Source: Gammaproteobacteria bacterium | Lineage (GTDB): Bacteria; Pseudomonadota; Gammaproteobacteria; Steroidobacterales; MnTg04 | DNA length: 8,796 nt | Direction: 5' to 3' | NCBI GenBank assembly: GCA_027297845.1 | Contig: JAPUHG010000023.1 | Span: 1-8,796, forward strand | In this document: positions 1 through 5,220 of the stretch, one piece after another | Position numbering within the stretch: the first letter of the stretch is position 1 | Layout: each line of letters starts with the position of its first letter | Translations under genes and position numbers: made by a program | The notes under the pieces: generated by a model | Database searches by the model: none | The model's input: the letters and a program-made list of their open reading frames with translations, nothing else | What the model was told of the DNA's origin: nothing

Positions 1-233
1 GCGACTTCCTTGAGCATCTGCGCACCCATGTTTTCAAACTTGTCCTTGAGCTCAATTTCCTTGGCGACGGAAACTCCGTCCTTGGTCACGGTGGGCGCAC
101 CGAAGCTCTTGTCGAGCATCGCATTGCGACCACGCGGGCCCAGGGTCATTTTGACCGCATCAGCCAGGATATTGACGCCGCGAAACATCAGGTGACGTGC
201 TTCGTCACCGAATTTAACTTCTTTGGCAGCCAT
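1..233 (-). CDS. groEL: GroEL chaperonin, 60 kDa subunit (N-terminal part, cut by window edge)
   Basis: Only the first 77 codons are in the window; the gene continues beyond base 1. The protein begins MAAKEVKFGDEAR and runs through LGPRGRN, GAPTVTKDGVSVAKEIEL and ENMGAQMLKEVA, which is the highly conserved GroEL equatorial-domain start, including the LGPRGRN and KDGVSVAKEI segments that contribute to the ATP site. GroEL forms the double-ring cytoplasmic folding chamber that works with GroES. The ATG at 233-231 is supported by a Shine-Dalgarno AGAGGA (minus strand, 242-247) about 8 bases upstream. It lies 49 bp after the groES stop, in the same operon and order as in most bacteria, so it should share the CIRCE-controlled promoter. 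Identification is secure; completeness cannot be judged from this window. Confidence 0.98.
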   Translation of the reverse strand, partial: MAAKEVKFGDEARHLMFRGVNILADAVKMTLGPRGRNAMLDKSFGAPTVTKDGVSVAKEIELKDKFENMGAQMLKEV

Positions 234-240
234 TGAATTT

Positions 241-247
241 TTCCTCT
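241..247 (-). promoter_or_regulatory. Ribosome binding site of groEL
   Basis: The minus strand reads AGAGGAA here, 7 bases before the groEL ATG, in the 49-bp groES-groEL gap. It fixes the groEL start and explains separate strong initiation of the second cistron. Confidence 0.75.
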
Positions 248-282
248 TTAAAAAATTATTGATTAAAACGAGTGGATCAGAA

Positions 283-573
283 TTAGCCTTCGAGAACCGC
301 CATTACGTCTTCTTCACGCATGACCAGGAGCTCGTCGCCATCGACCGTAACTTCGGTTCCGCTGTATTTACCAAACAGAACCTGGTCGCCGACTTTCAAA
401 TCCAGAGCGCGAACTTTGCCGCTTTCCAGAATCTTGCCGTTGCCGACCGCTACCACTTCACCTTTGATCGGTTTCTCGGTGGCGCTGTCCGTTATCACGA
501 TACCGCCGGCTGAGGTCCGCTCTTCTTCCATCCGCTTTATGATCACCCGATCGTGCAGGGGGCGAATATTCAT
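283..573 (-). CDS. groES: GroES co-chaperonin (10 kDa)
   Basis: This 96-residue protein has the normal family length and is complete. GroES forms the heptameric lid of the GroEL chamber in the cytoplasm. The start MNIRPLHDRVIIKR is the family signature. It is followed by the mobile loop that contacts GroEL (about residues 17-33, SAGGIVITDSATEKP) and by GEVVAVGNG, the LKVGDQVLFGKYSGTEV beta-barrel core and a C-terminal ELLVMREEDVMAVLEG. The ATG at 573 has an AGGGAG Shine-Dalgarno 9 bases upstream. It is the first gene of a groES-groEL operon, transcribed away from cutA from a promoter with a CIRCE operator. Nothing in the coding sequence is unusual. Confidence 0.98.
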   Translation of the reverse strand: MNIRPLHDRVIIKRMEEERTSAGGIVITDSATEKPIKGEVVAVGNGKILESGKVRALDLKVGDQVLFGKYSGTEVTVDGDELLVMREEDVMAVLEG

Positions 574-582
574 CGTTAAGAT

Positions 583-588
583 CTCCCT
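583..588 (-). promoter_or_regulatory. Ribosome binding site of groES
   Basis: AGGGAG on the minus strand with 9 bases to the ATG at 573. A strong site, as expected for a highly expressed chaperonin. Confidence 0.75.
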
Positions 589-647
589 AACTGATTGATT
601 TAATTAAAAAACCGCCGACAAGCAGCGATTGCTAGCCCGACGGGTAA

Positions 648-674
648 TTAGCACTCACCTCGTAGGAGTGCTAA
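648..674 (-). promoter_or_regulatory. CIRCE operator (HrcA binding site) of groESL
   Basis: The left arm TTAGCACTC (648-656) and right arm GAGTGCTAA (666-674) form a perfect 9-bp inverted repeat around a 9-base spacer. This is the canonical CIRCE arrangement with no mismatch to the consensus arms. It overlaps the last base of the predicted -10 box and would cover the transcription start and first transcribed bases, the usual position for repression by HrcA. It is about 75 bp from the groES start codon. From family knowledge, HrcA is held active by GroEL and loses function on heat shock, so groESL is probably autoregulated this way; hrcA itself is not in the window. Confidence 0.95.
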
Positions 675-701
675 TAATAGCGACGAGTTTGGGTTTTTCA
701 A
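674..701 (-). promoter_or_regulatory. Predicted sigma70-type promoter of groESL
   Basis: Read on the minus strand, TTGAAA (696-701) is followed after 16 bases by TATTAT (674-679). Each box differs from the sigma70 consensus at one position. The -10 abuts the CIRCE operator, which supports the assignment. The -35 region also reads CTTGAAA, which matches a sigma32 -35 box, but there is no CCCCAT-like -10 at the proper spacing, so I favour housekeeping sigma with HrcA repression. Predicted leader length is about 90-95 bases. Confidence 0.75.
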
Positions 702-784
702 GGCCTAAAATGCCGACAGATGGTCAGAAGCGTTGGGCCAGTGACACAATCGGGTTGGCCGGGTATCCTTTGCCGCCAGATAGG

Positions 785-1032
785 CCCGCATATTTCACCA
801 AGGCGGAAGCCGCCGGGCGGTAGGAGCGGGAGGTTGAGGTATTTTGCTGCAGCAGCCGGTCGATTATGGTTTTTTAGGCCGGCGTCCACCTATCGCGACC
901 TTGGCTGGTTCTCGGACAGCTGAGCTTGGTTTTCACTCAAACCCTAGCTACCGCTACGGGTTCCGCTTCAGACCGGCCCTCAGTGGCCCGAGCCCTCAGC
1001 CAGAATCCACGATCCTTGGTGAAATAGGCGGG
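785..1032. repeat. 248-bp segment bounded by 19-bp inverted repeats; possible MITE-like or dispersed palindromic element
   Basis: The left arm CCCGCATATTTCACCAAGG (785-803) is matched by the reverse complement of 1014-1032, which reads CCCGCCTATTTCACCAAGG: 18 of 19 bases agree. The enclosed sequence has no coding signal but carries further small structures, a hairpin at 940-962 and a repeated octamer. Small size, terminal inverted repeats and absence of a transposase fit a MITE or a decayed insertion-sequence remnant. The flanking four bases are TAGG on the left and TTGG on the right, which is not a convincing target-site duplication. The right arm ends 17 bases before the cutA start. Alternatives are a regulatory or RNA structure specific to this locus. 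The repeat itself is seen; its mobile nature is inferred. Confidence 0.5.
940..962. repeat. Small imperfect hairpin inside the inverted-repeat segment
   Basis: Arms AACCCTAGC (940-948) and GCTACGGGTT (953-962) pair over 9 bp with one bulged C and a 4-base loop TACC. It has no following T-run, so it is not an intrinsic terminator in either direction. It may be part of the secondary structure of the surrounding element. Confidence 0.4.
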
Positions 1033-1040
1033 TTGGCCCT

Positions 1041-1044
1041 GGAG
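1041..1044 (+). promoter_or_regulatory. Ribosome binding site of cutA
   Basis: GGAG, 5 bases before the ATG at 1050. It supports this start and lies just outside the right inverted-repeat arm. Confidence 0.6.
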
Positions 1045-1049
1045 CGAGT

Positions 1050-1406
1050 ATGAAATCCGGCTACTTGGTGGTTTTTTGCACTTGCCCGGCCAGTGCCGCC
1101 CGAGGACTGAGTGAAATGCTGTTGACGAGGCGGTTGGCGGCCTGCGTGAATTGCCTGCCAGGTATCGAATCCAGTTATTGGTGGCAAGGGCGCATACAGC
1201 ATGATCAGGAGACCTTGCTGGTGATAAAAACACGACCAGACCGGTTTTCTGAGATACAAAGCGCAATTTCGGAAATCCACCCCTATGATGTGCCGGAAAT
1301 AATTGCTTTGCCAATTGTCGAAGGATCAGACGATTATCTGCGCTGGATCGATAACAGCCTGGATGAAACACGGATCGGTGGAACCGGAGAGCGTCCCGAA
1401 CAATGA
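1050..1406 (+). CDS. cutA: CutA1 family divalent-cation tolerance protein
   Basis: This 118-residue protein has the usual CutA1 length. CutA1 proteins are small, very stable trimers linked to copper and divalent-cation tolerance; the biochemical role is not settled. Family hallmarks are visible in order: FCTCP near the start, LLTRRLAACVNCLPGIESSYWWQG (residues 24-47), ETLLVIKTR (54-62), HPYDVPEIIALPI (77-89) and a C-terminal YLRWI. The Cys-Val-Asn of the ACVN motif, often implicated in metal binding, is present. The stop codon overlaps the dsbD start (ATGA), so the two are probably translationally coupled. E. coli also has cutA next to dsbD near groSL, so the neighbourhood is an old one. A GGAG site 5 bases upstream supports the ATG. 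Confidence 0.95.
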   Translation: MKSGYLVVFCTCPASAARGLSEMLLTRRLAACVNCLPGIESSYWWQGRIQHDQETLLVIKTRPDRFSEIQSAISEIHPYDVPEIIALPIVEGSDDYLRWIDNSLDETRIGGTGERPEQ

Positions 1407-3586
1407 TGAATAAAATCAAATATACCCTGCTGATCGCATTGCTATGGCCGCTGGTTATTCAGGCGGCCGACGAATTCGTGCCACCGCCACCGGCTGAAGT
1501 CTTCCAGTATGAAGTGGAGGCACAGCCGGGCCGAATACTGATTCACTGGTCGGTCATGCCCGAGTTTTACCTGTACAAACACCGGTTCTCATTTACCAGC
1601 CGCACACCGGGGATCAACCTTGGCAAGGCGCTCTACCCCGCTGGCGAAATACATGAAGACGAATTCTTTGGCCGCCAGGAAATTTTCCGGGAAAAATTTA
1701 CCGTTAGCATTCCTTATTCGGGAAAGGCAACGGGCGGATCGTTCGAACTGGAAATGAAATTGCAGGGCTGTGCCGATTATGGCTTTTGCTATGTACCGCT
1801 AACCTGGACGGCAACGTTGCAACTGCCGGCGTCGCCGGCCGGCGGCGGCAACAAGCTCCTGGCGCTGCTTGGCAACTCGGCTGGGGCTGGTGCCCGGGAA
1901 TTCCTTCCCGAAGAACAGGCGTTCCAGCTCGAGACCTGGATGGAAGACGCCTACACAGTCGTCGCACGCTGGCTGATCGCGGATGGATATTACCTTTATG
2001 CAGAAAAATTCACCGCCTCCAGCGACAGCCGGCTTGCTCAGCCGGGGCCCCTCGATCTGCCACAGGGAGTCATAAAAACCGATCGCAACTTTGGCGAAAT
2101 GGAAATTTATTACGAGCAGATCGAGATCCGGATCCCGTTGTCGCGGGCCGGCCCGGAAGCCGCAACCGTCAGTCTCAGCCTGGGTTTCCAGGGTTGCGCA
2201 GAGGACGCGATCTGTTATCCACCCGGAACCAGGATCGTTGCAGTCGATCTACCGGAAACCAGTGCCGACGCGGTTCGGCCAGCGCTCAAAAAATCGGAAA
2301 CCGACATGCTTTCCGACCTGGTGAAAAATTCCAGCCCACTGGTATTTGTTGCGGCATTTTTTGGCTTTGGCCTGCTGCTGGCTTTTACGCCGTGTGTCTT
2401 ACCGATGGTTCCTATTTTGTCCGGCATCATCGCCAGCCAGGGCGAAAACGTGACGACCGCGCGTGCGTTTAGTCTTTCACTGACCTATGTGCTGGGCATG
2501 GCGCTGACTTATACGATCGCCGGGGCGGCCTTTGCCAGTGCGGGGCAACAAGTGCAAGCGGTGTTTCAGCAACCATGGATCATCGGTCTGTTTGCCGCCT
2601 TGTTCGTCGCTATGGCGCTGGCCATGTTCGGGTTTTACGAAATTCAGATGCCAGGCGCACTGCAGTCTCGTGCCAGCGATGCCTCGGGCACGCAGAAAAG
2701 AGGCACATTCATCGGTACCGCAATCATGGGCGCGTTGTCCGCCTTGATTGTTACCGCCTGTGTCGCACCACCGTTGGTCGCCGCCTTGACCGTGATTGGC
2801 CAGGCCGGTGACGTTTTCCGCGGTGGTCTGGCGTTGTTCTCGCTGAGCATGGGCATGGGTACGCCACTACTGCTGGTTGGCGCATCGGCAGGTAAATTGT
2901 TACCCAAGGCCGGACCCTGGATGGTCACCGTGAAAGCCCTGTTCGGTGTGATGTTACTGGGTGTGGCGGTCTGGATGGTCGGTCGCATCATACCCGGCCC
3001 GGTGACCCTCGCCTTGTGGGGCGCTACGGCGCTGGTGGGTGCTTATTATCTCGGTGCGCCTCGACAAATCACTGGCGCGGGGCGGTGGCGCCGTCTGCGC
3101 CAGGCGGCAGCTCTGGGGGCACTGATTTATGGCTTGCTGGCAATCGCCGGTGCGCTCGGCGGTGGTTCGAATCCATTGCGACCCGTAGAGTCGATCACCG
3201 GAAGCCAGGCTAATCACGTCACGTTCCAGCGCATCAAAAGCGTGGCTGAACTGGATAAGGCTCTTGCCGGCGCAGCGGCGCAGCATAGAGCGGCATTGCT
3301 CGATTTTTACGCCGACTGGTGTGTTTCCTGTATCGAAATGGAGGAATACACATTTACCGATCCGGCAGTCCAGGCGGCGCTCGGCGATACGCTGTTGCTA
3401 CAAGCCGATGTCACCGCGAACGATCAAGTTGATCAGGAGCTACTCCAGCATTTTGGGATATATGGCCCGCCGACTATCGTATTTTTCGATCACCAGGGAC
3501 GTGAATTGCAAGGATACCGGGTTGTTGGATTCAAGCCGGCAGAGGAATTTTCGGCACACCTGACAGAAGCTTTTGGAGCCCGTTAA
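1403..3586 (+). CDS. dsbD: Thiol:disulfide interchange protein DsbD with duplicated N-terminal domain
   Basis: DsbD moves electrons from cytoplasmic thioredoxin across the inner membrane to periplasmic reductases. At 727 residues it is much longer than E. coli DsbD (565). A signal peptide covers residues 1-21 (cut after VIQA). A first alpha domain (about 23-142) has the cap-loop HEDEFFG (84-90) and the redox pair C123/C129 in GCADYGFCY. A second alpha domain (about 166-284) has C265/C271 in GCAEDAICYPP and a divergent cap DRNFG. About eight membrane helices follow (about 313-584) with C331 in FTPCVLPMVP and C453 in TACVAPP. The gamma thioredoxin domain (about 605-727) has DWCVSC (C640/C643) and cis-proline P690. 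All redox pairs are intact. The start overlaps the cutA stop; ATG at 1406 is an equally possible start. tlpA follows after 3 bp. Confidence 0.96.
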   Translation: MMNKIKYTLLIALLWPLVIQAADEFVPPPPAEVFQYEVEAQPGRILIHWSVMPEFYLYKHRFSFTSRTPGINLGKALYPAGEIHEDEFFGRQEIFREKFTVSIPYSGKATGGSFELEMKLQGCADYGFCYVPLTWTATLQLPASPAGGGNKLLALLGNSAGAGAREFLPEEQAFQLETWMEDAYTVVARWLIADGYYLYAEKFTASSDSRLAQPGPLDLPQGVIKTDRNFGEMEIYYEQIEIRIPLSRAGPEAATVSLSLGFQGCAEDAICYPPGTRIVAVDLPETSADAVRPALKKSETDMLSDLVKNSSPLVFVAAFFGFGLLLAFTPCVLPMVPILSGIIASQGENVTTARAFSLSLTYVLGMALTYTIAGAAFASAGQQVQAVFQQPWIIGLFAALFVAMALAMFGFYEIQMPGALQSRASDASGTQKRGTFIGTAIMGALSALIVTACVAPPLVAALTVIGQAGDVFRGGLALFSLSMGMGTPLLLVGASAGKLLPKAGPWMVTVKALFGVMLLGVAVWMVGRIIPGPVTLALWGATALVGAYYLGAPRQITGAGRWRRLRQAAALGALIYGLLAIAGALGGGSNPLRPVESITGSQANHVTFQRIKSVAELDKALAGAAAQHRAALLDFYADWCVSCIEMEEYTFTDPAVQAALGDTLLLQADVTANDQVDQELLQHFGIYGPPTIVFFDHQGRELQGYRVVGFKPAEEFSAHLTEAFGAR

Positions 3587-3589
3587 CCC

Positions 3590-4219
3590 ATGTCATTTCA
3601 AAAAACGCTCAAGCTGACTTTGCTCCTGAGTGGAGCCGCCATCGCGGGCTTCATCGTATTCCAGATCTGGCATGAGTACCAAAATGGCAGCCGCCTGGAC
3701 CGTCCGGGCACTTCAACGACAATGCAATCAGCGAGTCCCGGCTCGGGACTGCGACCGGTGTTCGAACTGCAAACACCCGAGGGTAAATCGGTGTCATCTC
3801 AACAATGGGCAGGAAAACCCCTGGTCGTCAATTTCTGGGCCACCTGGTGCGCGCCCTGCCGGCACGAAATACCAATGCTCATGGAAATGCAGGTGGAGCA
3901 TGCCGAAGCCGGCTTGCAATTGATCGGCATCGCGCTGGATTTCGCGGATGCGGTCGAGCGATACGCCCAGGAAATGGAAATGAATTACCCGGTTTTGGTC
4001 GGCGACCAGGACGCGATGGATGTAGCGGAAGCATTCGGTCTGGACCTGATTGTGCTACCCGGAACGGTATTCAGCCTCAGCGACGGTCGGACATTGCATC
4101 GACATATTGGAGAGCTGCACGAGGATCAGGCCAGGCAGATCATCGACATACTCTGGCAAACCGAGAATGGGGCCATCGATTTCGCCCAGGCGCAGGAACT
4201 CCTGGAGGCCATGAACTAA
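3590..4219 (+). CDS. TlpA/ResA-like membrane-anchored thioredoxin
   Basis: This 209-residue protein is a periplasmic thiol-disulfide oxidoreductase of the TlpA/ResA/DsbE class. An uncleaved signal anchor lies at about residues 7-27 after a short positive start. A low-complexity linker leads into the thioredoxin fold (about 56-190). The active site is WATWCAPC (C87/C90), and the cis-proline is P157 in VLPGTVFSL, where many relatives have PTTF or PYTV. It lacks features that would tie it to cytochrome c maturation in particular, so I leave the symbol empty. The gene starts 3 bp after dsbD, with GGAG at 3575-3578, so they are surely co-transcribed; DsbD is the likely electron donor and this protein a recipient that passes reductant to periplasmic targets. 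The client is unknown. Confidence 0.9.
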   Translation: MSFQKTLKLTLLLSGAAIAGFIVFQIWHEYQNGSRLDRPGTSTTMQSASPGSGLRPVFELQTPEGKSVSSQQWAGKPLVVNFWATWCAPCRHEIPMLMEMQVEHAEAGLQLIGIALDFADAVERYAQEMEMNYPVLVGDQDAMDVAEAFGLDLIVLPGTVFSLSDGRTLHRHIGELHEDQARQIIDILWQTENGAIDFAQAQELLEAMN

Positions 4220-4246
4220 AGTAATTACGCTAATTCGCTGCTAAAA

Positions 4247-4262
4247 TGTGTAAAATCACACA
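4247..4262. repeat. Small inverted repeat upstream of aroQ
   Basis: TGTGT (4247-4251) and ACACA (4258-4262) flank six bases, next to two copies of TAAAAT (4242-4247 and 4251-4256) that could serve as -10 boxes. No good -35 was found. It lies in the 67-bp gap between tlpA and aroQ, the longest gap in the plus-strand cluster, so a weak internal promoter or operator is possible but unproven. Confidence 0.25.
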
Positions 4263-4286
4263 GAACTTCGGCGAAATCACAAAAAA

Positions 4287-4736
4287 ATGCCCAAAATACT
4301 GCTGCTCAATGGTCCCAATCTTCACCTGTTGGGGCAAAGGGAACCTCACCTCTACGCTAAGCGCACTCTCGCAGATATCGAGAACGAATTGTCCGCGTTG
4401 GCAAAAGAGGCCGGGCACAGTCTCGGCTGTTATCAAAGCGATGCGGAACACGAATTATTGCACCGGATTCACGGCAGCGGCGAAGATGGCACCGATCTGA
4501 TCCTGTTCAACCCGGCCGCTTTTACCCACACCAGCGTCGCCTTGCGCGACGGTTTGCTGGCCATCGGGATACCATTCATCGAAATACACATGAGCAACCC
4601 CGCAACGCGGGAACCATTCCGCCAGCAAAGTTTTTTCGCCGATATTGCGCTCGGTGTAATCGCCGGTTTCGGGCCACACAGTTATCGCCTGGCGATGCAG
4701 GCAGCAATCGAACACCTGGCCGACACGGCCGGATAA
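4287..4736 (+). CDS. aroQ: Type II 3-dehydroquinate dehydratase
   Basis: This enzyme converts 3-dehydroquinate to 3-dehydroshikimate in the shikimate pathway in the cytoplasm; type II enzymes are usually dodecamers. The 149-residue length is normal. Signature segments are LLNGPNLHLLGQREP (6-20) with R18 and the catalytic-loop tyrosine Y23, NPAAFTHTSVALRD (75-88) with substrate-binding N75, and EIHMSNPATREPFR (99-112) with catalytic H101 and R112. Two small departures are seen: YAKRTL where YG followed by TL is usual, and FRQQS where FRHxS is common; neither touches the known catalytic residues. The ATG has no clear Shine-Dalgarno, only an A-rich run, but protein similarity begins exactly here (MPKILLLNGPN). 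aroQ-accB-accC is a common order in Gammaproteobacteria. Confidence 0.96.
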   Translation: MPKILLLNGPNLHLLGQREPHLYAKRTLADIENELSALAKEAGHSLGCYQSDAEHELLHRIHGSGEDGTDLILFNPAAFTHTSVALRDGLLAIGIPFIEIHMSNPATREPFRQQSFFADIALGVIAGFGPHSYRLAMQAAIEHLADTAG

Positions 4737-4741
4737 CAACT

Positions 4742-4746
4742 AAGGG
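4742..4746 (+). promoter_or_regulatory. Ribosome binding site of accB
   Basis: AAGGG with 8 bases to the ATG at 4755, in the 18-bp aroQ-accB gap. Confidence 0.6.
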
Positions 4747-4754
4747 TAAATCCC

Positions 4755-5201
4755 ATGGATATTCGTAAAGTCAAAAAACTGATTGAACTCCTCGAGGATT
4801 CCGGAATTGCAGAACTGGAAATCACCGAGGGGGACGATTCGGTACGCATCTGCCGTTACGCAGCGGCTCCGGTGTCAGCACCTGTAGCCATGCCGATCGC
4901 GGCGCCCATGGCGGTACAGGCGCCGGTCGTCGCGGCGGCGGAACCGGTTGTTGAGACCGGTCCCAGCGGCCACCACATCACCGCACCGATGGTGGGTACC
5001 TTTTATTCCGCGCCCGCGCCGGGAGCGAAAGCCTTTGTACAGATTGGCAACTCGGTCAGCGAAGGCGACGTCCTGTGCATCATCGAGGCGATGAAGATGA
5101 TGAATCAAATCGAAGCCGATGTATCCGGTACGATTGTCTCGGTGCTGGTTGAAAACGGCGACCCGGTGGAATTTGGCCAGCCCCTTTTCATTATCGAATA
5201 A
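4755..5201 (+). CDS. accB: Biotin carboxyl carrier protein of acetyl-CoA carboxylase (BCCP)
   Basis: BCCP carries the biotin that is carboxylated by AccC and then delivers the carboxyl group to acetyl-CoA, the first step of fatty acid synthesis. The 148-residue protein has the standard layout: an N-terminal helix and strand region MDIRKVKKLIELLEDSGIAELEI that binds AccC, an Ala/Pro/Val-rich flexible linker (about residues 36-66), and a C-terminal biotinyl domain (about 73-148). The biotin attachment motif EAMKMMN puts biotin on K114. The thumb segment typical of bacterial BCCP is visible just before it (TFYSAPAPGAKAFVQIGN). It is followed after 19 bp by accC, its partner, in the classical accBC operon. 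Confidence 0.97.
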   Translation: MDIRKVKKLIELLEDSGIAELEITEGDDSVRICRYAAAPVSAPVAMPIAAPMAVQAPVVAAAEPVVETGPSGHHITAPMVGTFYSAPAPGAKAFVQIGNSVSEGDVLCIIEAMKMMNQIEADVSGTIVSVLVENGDPVEFGQPLFIIE

Positions 5202-5220
5202 GCAGCCGAGCAGAAACATC

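Larger units (their letters stand above)
704..1049. other. Non-coding spacer between the divergent groESL and cutA units
   Basis: About 346 bp with no credible gene. The open frames here are short, lack good ribosome sites and have no recognisable protein character. The stretch contains the inverted-repeat element at 785-1032, a small hairpin at 802-814 (GGCGG, AAG, CCGCC), a 10-bp palindrome TGCTGCAGCA at 845-854, a bulged hairpin at 940-962, and two copies of GCCCTCAG at 976-983 and 992-999. The 10-mer CGGGTTGGCC occurs twice in direct orientation, at 751-760 and 1029-1038. A promoter for the cutA cluster must lie here or farther upstream, but I could not find a convincing -35/-10 pair on the plus strand. 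Confidence 0.7.

Noticed and set aside
604..645. Intrinsic terminator or attenuator in the groESL leader (T-run on the minus strand at 606-611)
   Set aside because: The bases before the T-run do not form a stable GC-rich stem; the GTCGG motifs present are direct, not inverted, repeats.
698..889. Short minus-strand and plus-strand open frames (for example 629-823 and 720-923) in the groES-cutA gap
   Set aside because: They are under 70 codons, lack credible ribosome sites, overlap each other on both strands, and cover the CIRCE/promoter or the repeat element.
937..1419. 160-codon open frame on the minus strand across the cutA region
   Set aside because: It is antisense to most of cutA, which has clear family motifs and a ribosome site. 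Its translation shows no recognisable domain, and its tail is just the inverted-repeat element read through.
1786..2472. 228-codon plus-strand frame inside dsbD, considered as a second gene or frameshift sign
   Set aside because: The dsbD frame is continuous with all redox motifs intact. The other frame is rich in Arg, Pro and Gly, as out-of-frame readings of GC-rich genes usually are.
4247..4262. CRP-like operator (TGTG and CACA half sites)
   Set aside because: The half-sites TGTGT and TCACA are only 4 bases apart instead of the 6 needed between TGTGA and TCACA, and the left half differs from the consensus.
5119..5220. Upstream ATG that would extend AccC by 34 residues
   Set aside because: It lies within accB in another frame. 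Homology and length both point to ATG 5221 (446 residues, MLDKIVIANRGEIA).
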